NCBI GenBank assembly: GCA_045592225.1
Contig: JAZNUH010000123.1
Coordinates: 1-8,284 of the forward strand
Source: JAZNUH01 sp045592225
Lineage (GTDB): Bacteria > Bacillota > Clostridia > UMGS1883 > UMGS1540
Length of the DNA: 8,284 nucleotides
Direction of reading: 5' to 3'
The position numbers were made by a program, and so were the translations under genes. Below, piece after piece: positions 1 through 3,574 of this stretch. The notes under the pieces were generated by a model, which saw only the letters and a list, made by a program, of their open reading frames with translations, was not told where the DNA came from and did no database searches. Position 1 is the first letter of the stretch. Each line of letters opens with the position of its first letter.

Positions 1-239
1 CCTGCGATAACAGGAATTCTGCCTGCAACCTTTTTGATTGTGTAATCAATAGCCGCAAGGTGTTCAGCATCGGGCATTGTAGCCGACTCGCCTGTTGTAC
101 CGCAGATTATGATAGCATCTGTTTTGTTCTCAATCTGGAATTCGATGAGCTGACCCAGAACATCGTAATTGATTTCACCGTTTTTGTCAAAGGGGGTGAT
201 AATTGCAACACCCGAACCGATAAAAGGAGCCTTTTTCAT
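1..239 (-). CDS. dapA: 4-hydroxy-tetrahydrodipicolinate synthase, N-terminal part (cut by window edge)
   Basis: DapA condenses pyruvate with aspartate semialdehyde, the first committed step to diaminopimelate and lysine, in the cytoplasm. Only the first 79 codons are in the window; the rest lies beyond the left edge. The visible part opens with the family's usual strand (GSGVAIITPF at residues 8-17) and carries the diagnostic pyruvate/substrate-binding loop GTTGES at residues 47-52, followed by the usual E-H-L helix. The Schiff-base lysine and catalytic tyrosine lie outside the window. The ATG at 237-239 is preceded by a strong AGGAGGT (247-253) with a 7-nt spacer. This site sits just after the asd stop codon (258-260), so the two genes form an operon and DapA uses the product of Asd. 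Family assignment is secure; substrate detail is inferred from context. Confidence 0.95.
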   Translation of the reverse strand, partial: MKKAPFIGSGVAIITPFDKNGEINYDVLGQLIEFQIENKTDAIIICGTTGESATMPDAEHLAAIDYTIKKVAGRIPVIA

Positions 240-257
240 GTTAATTACCTCCTGATT

Positions 258-1253
258 TTATGCGTTTTGTTCTATATAAGCTTTTGCAATCTGAACTGCA
301 TTGGAAGCTGCACCCTTACGGATGTTATCAGCAACAACCCAGAGGTTAACACCCGACTCAACACTTTCGTCACGGCGGATTCTGCCTACGAAGGTTTCGT
401 CATGACCTGTAGCTGTGATAGCCATGGGGTATACGTTGTTTGCTGTGTCATCCTGAACGATTACGCCGGGAGCATTTTTGAGTGTTTCAACAAGCTCGGG
501 CAGTTCGAAGGGCTTTTCAAATTCAAGGTTAATGCTCTCGCTGTGGCCGTTAAATACGGGAACACGTACTGTTGTAGCAGTAATGCGGAGAGAATCGTCA
601 CCCAGGATTTTCTTGGTTTCATTAACCATTTTCATTTCTTCTTTAGTATAGCCGTTTTCACAGAAAACGTCGATATGGGGCAGACAGTTACCTGCAATGG
701 GGTAGGGGAACTTTTTGGGAGCTTCACCCTTCATGCCGTTTTCAAGATCCTGCCAGCCTGCAAGACCTGCACCCGATACTGCCTGATATGTAGAGAAGAT
801 AATTCTCTTTATTTTATATTTGTCGTGCAGGGGCTTTAATGCTACCATTGCCTGAATTGTGGAGCAGTTGGGGTTTGCAATAATGCCCTTATGCTTTTTA
901 ATGTCCTCGGGGTTTACTTCGGGAACTACAAGGGGAACATCCTTGTTCATACGCCATGCACTGCTGTTATCAATTACCAGGCAACCCTTGGAAGCTGCGA
1001 TAGGAGCAAACTTTTCGCTTGTGCTGCCGCCTGCAGAGAAGAGTGCAATATCAAAACCGCGGTCAAAGGAGGTTTCTGTAAGCTCTTCTACAATGTGCTC
1101 TTTGCCCATGAACATAATTTTGGAGCCTGCACTTCTTGCCGATGAAAACAGAGTATAGCTTTCAGCGGGCAGTTTGTATTCTTCCAGAACCTTTAAAAAT
1201 GTGCGACCAACCATACCGGTTGCGCCTACAACGGCAATTTTGTACTGTTTCAT
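258..1253 (-). CDS. asd: aspartate-semialdehyde dehydrogenase
   Basis: Asd reduces L-4-aspartyl phosphate to aspartate semialdehyde with NADPH, feeding lysine/diaminopimelate, threonine and methionine synthesis. The 331-residue protein has the full family length. Visible motifs are the N-terminal dinucleotide-binding loop GATGMVG (10-16), SARSAG (38-43), the phosphate-binding region NSSAWR (96-101), the catalytic cysteine in NPNCST (Cys130), SGAG (160-163), and the R-V-P-V-x-N-G-H segment with substrate Arg230 and catalytic His237. The ATG at 1251-1253 has AAAGGATG (1261-1268) 7 nt upstream. dapA follows after 18 nt. The gene lies at the end of a leader of about 555 nt that holds a lysine riboswitch, so attenuation by lysine is expected. 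No frameshift or missing residue is seen. Confidence 0.97.
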   Translation of the reverse strand: MKQYKIAVVGATGMVGRTFLKVLEEYKLPAESYTLFSSARSAGSKIMFMGKEHIVEELTETSFDRGFDIALFSAGGSTSEKFAPIAASKGCLVIDNSSAWRMNKDVPLVVPEVNPEDIKKHKGIIANPNCSTIQAMVALKPLHDKYKIKRIIFSTYQAVSGAGLAGWQDLENGMKGEAPKKFPYPIAGNCLPHIDVFCENGYTKEEMKMVNETKKILGDDSLRITATTVRVPVFNGHSESINLEFEKPFELPELVETLKNAPGVIVQDDTANNVYPMAITATGHDETFVGRIRRDESVESGVNLWVVADNIRKGAASNAVQIAKAYIEQNA

Positions 1254-1289
1254 AATAAATCATCCTTTCTTTTTCTGTACAGCTTGTTT

Positions 1290-1565
1290 TAGCCTTAACA
1301 ACCAGCACTGAAGATGCCACAAATAGTGAATTTTCGGTATCTTTTGGCTTGTCGTCCTTGAAAGGCGAGTAGCCTTCCTGCGTCCTTCGCACCAAAACCT
1401 CCTCTAAAATTCATCTATTTGAGGTCCTTGGAGTTTTAAAATAATAAATTTTATCGCCATCAAGGCAAAAACGCAGGGAATATGATAATATTTCCGAGTA
1501 TTTTAACGACGAGGGAGGCAAAATTTATATTTTAAAACCGCCTTTAGTTTTGGTCGTTAAGGCTA
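1290..1565. repeat. MITE-like element in the asd leader with 14-bp terminal inverted repeats
   Basis: The left end (1290-1303, TAGCCTTAACAACC) is the reverse complement of the right end (1552-1565, GGTCGTTAAGGCTA) with one mismatch. Both ends start with TA, which would fit a TA target duplication as left by IS630/mariner-type transposition (inference). Inside, 1433-1458 pairs with 1517-1538 over about 22 bp with two small bulges. Smaller hairpins lie at 1361-1375 (AAGGC/GCCTT) and 1401-1424. No transposase is encoded. It separates the riboswitch terminator from asd and is transcribed as part of the asd leader. It could instead be an ancestral structured leader segment. Confidence 0.6.
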
Positions 1566-1577
1566 TGCGAAACAATG

Positions 1578-1599
1578 AAAAAACTGCTACGAGAGCAGT
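1578..1599 (-). terminator. riboswitch-controlled intrinsic terminator of the asd leader
   Basis: Read on the minus strand, ACTGCT (1599-1594) and AGCAGT (1588-1583) form a 6-bp stem with a 5-nt loop, followed by a run of U (1582-1578). A second, smaller terminator-like hairpin (GGGC-GCAC-GCCC then GTTTTT, 1604-1621) lies between it and the aptamer. The GCTCTC at 1591-1596, in the first arm and loop, can pair instead with the conserved GAGAGC at the end of the aptamer (1636-1641). That gives a plausible antiterminator used when lysine is absent. Confidence 0.7.
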
Positions 1600-1631
1600 C
1601 CGGAAAAACGGGCGTGCGCCCTCTTTACCCT

Positions 1632-1800
1632 GATAGCTCTCCAATCTGTACAGATTGACAACGGGACGGCTGTTCGCCGGACCGCCAGAAAAACTTTAAA
1701 CGGACTTAAAGCCTTCTTCGGCATTTTTTCCTTTTACATATTCTACGGCGTCCGCACCTGAAATATGCTACTTATAAAAAATGCGCCTCTACCTTTTATA
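1632..1800 (-). promoter_or_regulatory. lysine riboswitch (L box)
   Basis: On the minus strand the 5' end reads GGTAGAGGCGC (from 1793), followed by AAGTAGCAT, AAAAGGAAA, GCCGAAG, CTGGCGGT and a closing GGAGAGCTATC (1642-1632). These are the conserved core blocks of lysine aptamers, in order. P1 is formed by GGTAG (1793-1789) and CTATC (1636-1632). It begins about 8 nt after the predicted start of transcription and lies upstream of asd-dapA, the classical target. Lysine binding should stabilise P1, freeing the downstream terminator and lowering asd-dapA expression. Assigned by reading the conserved blocks; no covariance model was run. Confidence 0.9.
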
Positions 1801-1814
1801 TTATTACATTTTAT

Positions 1815-1843
1815 ATAATAACATTACATGAGCGGCTTGTCAA
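1815..1843 (-). promoter_or_regulatory. promoter of the asd-dapA operon
   Basis: On the minus strand the -35 is TTGACA (1843-1838), with a 17-nt spacer and -10 TATTAT (1820-1815). A TGT just before the -10 gives an extended -10. Predicted transcription start is near 1808, immediately ahead of the lysine aptamer. It diverges from the rpsT promoter, with 28 bp between the two -35 boxes. Confidence 0.85.
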
Positions 1844-1871
1844 GTTTTTTTTGCTGTTTTGAAAAAAACTC

Positions 1872-1900
1872 TTGCAATTTAGGGAAAGTTGTGGTAAAAT
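1872..1900 (+). promoter_or_regulatory. rpsT promoter
   Basis: TTGCAA (1872-1877), a 17-nt spacer and TAAAAT (1895-1900) preceded by TGG, an extended -10. Transcription should begin near 1907, giving a leader of about 30 nt before the rpsT start. Confidence 0.8.
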
Positions 1901-1936
1901 GCCATTTAGTCATTAGATGTATGGAGGTGAACCACT

Positions 1937-2203
1937 TTGCCTAATATTAAATCTGCGAAAAAGAGAGTTAAGGTTATCGCTGCTAAAACTCTGCGTAATC
2001 AGATGGTTAAGTCTGCTCTTAAAACTGCTGTAAAGCGTTTTGAAACAGCTGCTGCTGAAGGTGACGTTGCTGCTGCTAACGCTACATTCCGTTATGCTGT
2101 TAAGAAAATTGACCAGGCAGTTGCAAAGGGCATTATGCATAAGAATGCTGCTTCGCGTAAGAAATCTCAGCTGGCACTTAAGCTGAAGAGCGTTGCTGCG
2201 TAA
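1937..2203 (+). CDS. rpsT: 30S ribosomal protein S20
   Basis: S20 is a primary-binding protein of the small ribosomal subunit that binds 16S rRNA early in assembly. The 88-residue, very basic, helical protein opens with PNIKSAKKR, the family's hallmark N terminus, and has the late segment KGIMHKNAASRKKSQL that matches the conserved C-terminal helix. The start is a TTG at 1937-1939. It is chosen because it gives exactly the family N terminus and is preceded by GGAGGTGA (1923-1930) with a 6-nt spacer. A UUG start is also known for rpsT in Escherichia coli, where it takes part in self-regulation; whether that applies here is not shown. The gene has its own promoter and terminator, so it is monocistronic and divergent from asd. 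Confidence 0.97.
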   Translation: MPNIKSAKKRVKVIAAKTLRNQMVKSALKTAVKRFETAAAEGDVAAANATFRYAVKKIDQAVAKGIMHKNAASRKKSQLALKLKSVAA

Positions 2204-2220
2204 GTACGACTTTTAAAAGG

Positions 2221-2243
2221 AAAGCCGATACGTCGGCTTTTTT
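2221..2243 (+). terminator. rpsT terminator
   Basis: AAAGCCGA (2221-2228) and TCGGCTTT (2233-2240) form a perfect 8-bp stem with a 4-nt loop, continued by T residues, 17 nt after the rpsT stop codon. Confidence 0.9.
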
Positions 2244-2316
2244 GTCGTGTCCGGGTGAGGCGACGGATGTCGCCCGCCGGTGATTATGCAAAAACCCGTG
2301 GCTTGGTTTCAAGCTT

Positions 2317-2392
2317 GCTTGTGTAGCACAGTCGGTAGTGCAGCGCATTCGTAATGCGCAGGTCGTCCGTTCGAGCCGGATCACAAGCTCCA
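2317..2392 (+). tRNA. tRNA-Thr, anticodon CGT
   Basis: A complete 76-nt cloverleaf can be folded by eye. The acceptor stem is GCTTGTG (2317-2323) with CACAAGC (2382-2388). The D stem is GCAC/GTGC (2326-2329, 2338-2341). The anticodon stem GCGCA/TGCGC (2343-2347, 2355-2359) holds the loop TTCGTAA with anticodon CGT at 2350-2352. The T arm is GTCCG-TTCGAGC-CGGAT (2365-2381) and has one G-U pair. Discriminator T2389 is followed by an encoded CCA (2390-2392). CGU reads the threonine codon ACG. The gene sits alone between the rpsT terminator and its own terminator. I see no convincing promoter in 2244-2316, which holds only two small hairpins (around 2257-2272 and 2301-2314), so transcription could come from read-through of rpsT. 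Confidence 0.95.
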
Positions 2393-2394
2393 TG

Positions 2395-2423
2395 AAAAAA
2401 GACATCCATTGGATGTCTTTTTT
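2395..2423 (+). terminator. tRNA-Thr terminator
   Basis: AAAAAAGACATCC and GGATGTCTTTTTT form a perfect 13-bp A/T-flanked stem around the loop ATT, beginning 3 nt after the tRNA CCA end. It abuts hairpin-array element A directly. Confidence 0.9.
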
Positions 2424-2606
2424 CAGTTATATTTGTTCCTTGCGGAACAAGTGATATTTACTTCGTAAGTGATATTGCCCTTCAGGCAGTGGTATTCGCC
2501 TGTGGCGAGTTGAGGAACAAATATAATATCACTGAAACCAAAGGTTTCAATAACACTTTTGATTTATCAAAAATAGCACTCCAACGAAGTTGGAATAGCA
2601 CTAAAA
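2421..2606. repeat. hairpin-array intergenic element, copy A
   Basis: A closing stem TTATATTTGTTCC (2427-2439) pairs perfectly over 13 bp with 2514-2526. Within it lie hairpins with short loops: TTAC-ttc-GTAA (2458-2468), TGCC/GGCA (2476-2488) and CGCC-tgt-GGCG (2497-2507), joined by GTGATATT-like linkers. After it come GAAACC-aaa-GGTTTC (2534-2548), a TTTTGAT/ATCAAAA stem (2557-2572) and TCCAAC-gaa-GTTGGA (2580-2594), joined by linkers of the complementary sense (ATATCAC, AACAC, AGCAC). The outer ends, TTCAGTTATATT and AATAGCACTAAA, are near inverted repeats. The same layout recurs in copy B. No coding potential. Confidence 0.75.
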
Positions 2607-2636
2607 ATAATGTCATCTAAACCATTCGGATCTTCC

Positions 2637-2670
2637 AAAAAAAGCATTTGCAAATTGCAAATGCTTTTTT
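2637..2670 (+). terminator. terminator-like palindrome ahead of hairpin-array copy B
   Basis: GCATTTGC (2644-2651) and GCAAATGC (2657-2664), flanked by 7 A on the left and 6 T on the right, give a stem of 14 bp or so with U-run. No gene lies between it and the tRNA terminator, so it has no obvious transcript to end. It directly abuts repeat copy B, just as the tRNA terminator abuts copy A. It can also act on the minus strand. Confidence 0.7.
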
Positions 2671-2846
2671 AGTTATATTTGTCTGCGGCAAGTTGTATTG
2701 CTGCGCAGTTTTATTTGGCTTTGCCAAGTGATATTGTGCTTTGCACAGTTAAAAGGCAAATATAATATAACTGAAACTGAAGGTTTCAATATCACTTTTG
2801 ATTTATCAAAAATATCACTCTGTACGCAGTACGGAATATCACTAAA
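2668..2846. repeat. hairpin-array intergenic element, copy B
   Basis: Same design as copy A. The closing stem is TTATATTTGTC (2673-2683) with 2755-2765 (one G-U). Inner hairpins with 3-nt loops are ATTGC-tgc-GCAGT (2697-2709), TTGGC-ttt-GCCAA (2715-2727) and TGTGC-ttt-GCACA (2735-2747). Then follow GAAAC/GTTTC (2773-2787), TTTTGAT/ATCAAAA and TCTGTAC-gca-GTACGGA (2819-2835). Bases 2780-2820 match copy A (2541-2581) at 39 of 41 positions, whereas most hairpin stems differ in sequence but still pair. The ends TTTAGTTATATT and AATATCACTAAA are inverted repeats with one mismatch. Confidence 0.75.
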
Positions 2847-2894
2847 TACCATACGTCTGTTATGAACGTGAAAGCCGGGAAAATACAGTTTTCG

Positions 2895-2955
2895 GCGATA
2901 TAAAATCCTGACCGAATTTGAGATATGTACCTGGTGTGCGATATATCCTGACCGA
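2895..2955. repeat. short direct repeat upstream of the feo promoter
   Basis: GCGATATAAAATCCTGACCGA at 2895-2915 is repeated as GCGATATATCCTGACCGA at 2938-2955, differing by a 3-nt indel, about 40 bp apart. No role is evident. The stretch 2847-2985 otherwise shows no gene; it might be a tail of the adjacent hairpin-array element. Confidence 0.5.
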
Positions 2956-2988
2956 TACCTGCGGTGCAAAATTTTTTCAAAAAAACTA

Positions 2989-3018
2989 TTGACAAACACA
3001 AGTTAGTTATGCTAAACT
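2989..3018 (+). promoter_or_regulatory. promoter of the feo operon
   Basis: Consensus -35 TTGACA (2989-2994), an 18-nt spacer and -10 TAAACT (3013-3018) preceded by TGC, an extended -10. Predicted start is near 3025, leaving a leader of about 40 nt before feoA1. The -10 lies inside an 18-bp palindrome, so a bound repressor would block RNA polymerase. Confidence 0.8.
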
Positions 3019-3020
3019 AA
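3003..3020. promoter_or_regulatory. operator 1 of the feo operon (DtxR/IdeR-like palindrome)
   Basis: TTAGTT (3003-3008), a 6-nt centre ATGCTA, then AACTAA (3015-3020): perfect 6-bp arms covering the -10 box. The arms and spacing recur at 3535-3552. The layout resembles DtxR/IdeR boxes (TTAGG...CCTAA-type palindromes, from general knowledge). The identity of the regulator is inferred; no regulator gene is in the window. Confidence 0.7.
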
Positions 3021-3066
3021 TCGAGCAAAAGACAAAACTGACAGATTACAAAAGCGGAGGATAGCC

Positions 3067-3279
3067 ATGATGCCACTTATTTTTGCCCAGGTGGGTGAGG
3101 ACAATACAATTAAAAAGATAGGCGGAAATCCCGAGGTTAAAAAACACCTTGAGAATTTAGGCTTTGTGGTGGGCAGTAATGTCCGCATTGTAAGTCAGAT
3201 GGGCGGCAACCTTATTGTAAATGTAAAGGAAACGAGAGTTGCCGTAAGCCGTGAAATGGCACAAAAGATTATGGTTTAA
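3067..3279 (+). CDS. feoA: FeoA-family ferrous iron transport protein (first copy)
   Basis: FeoA is a small cytoplasmic SH3-like protein needed for full activity of the FeoB iron(II) transporter. The 70-residue product has the family's core: a helix-turn segment VKKHLENLGFVVGSNVRIV (24-42), corresponding to the usual L-x-x-L-G-h-x-x-G-x-x-V pattern, then a short strand rich in G/N and the closing VAVSREMAQKIMV. It lacks the common N-terminal block seen in the second copy. GGAGG (3056-3060) precedes ATG 3067 by 6 nt; ATG 3070 is an equally placed alternative. A second feoA follows after 17 nt. Tandem feoA genes before feoB are common in Clostridia, where the two may contact FeoB differently (inference). 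Confidence 0.9.
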   Translation: MMPLIFAQVGEDNTIKKIGGNPEVKKHLENLGFVVGSNVRIVSQMGGNLIVNVKETRVAVSREMAQKIMV

Positions 3280-3296
3280 TAAAGGAGGAAGTATTT

Positions 3297-3518
3297 ATGC
3301 CGACACTTAAGGATGCAAAAATTGGCTCTACTGTCAAGGTTTTAAAGCTTACCGGTGAGGGCGCCGTAAAGCGCAGAATCATGGATATGGGCATTACACG
3401 CGGAGCAGAAATTTATGTTCGCAAGGTAGCACCTTTGGGCGATCCCATTGAGGTGACAGTACGCGGATATGAGCTTTCACTGCGTAAGGCGGATGCCGAA
3501 ATGATTGAAGTTGAATAA
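3297..3518 (+). CDS. feoA: FeoA-family ferrous iron transport protein (second copy)
   Basis: A 73-residue canonical FeoA/SH3-like protein: an N-terminal MPTLKDAKIGSTVKVLKL strand pair, the conserved VKRRIMDMGITRGAEIYV helix-turn-strand (24-41), a P-L-G-D-P-I turn (46-51) and the closing VRGYELSLRKADAEMIEV. It matches the standard single-domain FeoA better than the first copy does, so it is the more likely classical FeoA. ATG 3297 has AGGAGG about 8 nt upstream. The 56-nt gap to feoB is long for this operon and contains the second TTAGTT-N6-AACTAA palindrome. Confidence 0.93.
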   Translation: MPTLKDAKIGSTVKVLKLTGEGAVKRRIMDMGITRGAEIYVRKVAPLGDPIEVTVRGYELSLRKADAEMIEVE

Positions 3519-3533
3519 TTTTTTTAACTATGA

Positions 3534-3553
3534 GTTAGTTCAAACAAACTAAC
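3534..3553. promoter_or_regulatory. operator 2, inside the feoA2-feoB gap
   Basis: GTTAGTT (3534-3540), a 6-nt centre CAAACA, then AACTAAC (3547-3553): perfect 7-bp arms. The core TTAGTT-N6-AACTAA is identical in arms and spacing to the site on the feo promoter. It lies 15 nt after the feoA2 stop and 21 nt before feoB. It could act as a roadblock or looping partner for a metalloregulator, or as an RNA hairpin near the feoB ribosome binding site. Confidence 0.65.
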
Positions 3554-3574
3554 AGAAAGAGAGGAAAAGAAGCT

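Noticed and set aside
60..839. 259-codon plus-strand frame opposite asd and dapA
   Set aside because: It is antisense to two certain genes, with Cys/Phe-rich composition typical of a shadow frame and no ribosome binding site.
2612..2636. Possible remnant of a tRNA 3' end (TTCGGATC...TTCCA)
   Set aside because: No matching acceptor strand, T stem or anticodon arm can be folded upstream, so the likeness is only a few bases.
2421..2846. CRISPR array
   Set aside because: The repeats are two diverged structured units, not regularly spaced identical repeats with unique spacers, and no cas gene is present.
2673..2999. Minus-strand open frames of 69 and 108 codons over the hairpin array and feo upstream region
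   Set aside because: They run through repeats and the feo promoter, lack ribosome binding sites, and match no family I know.
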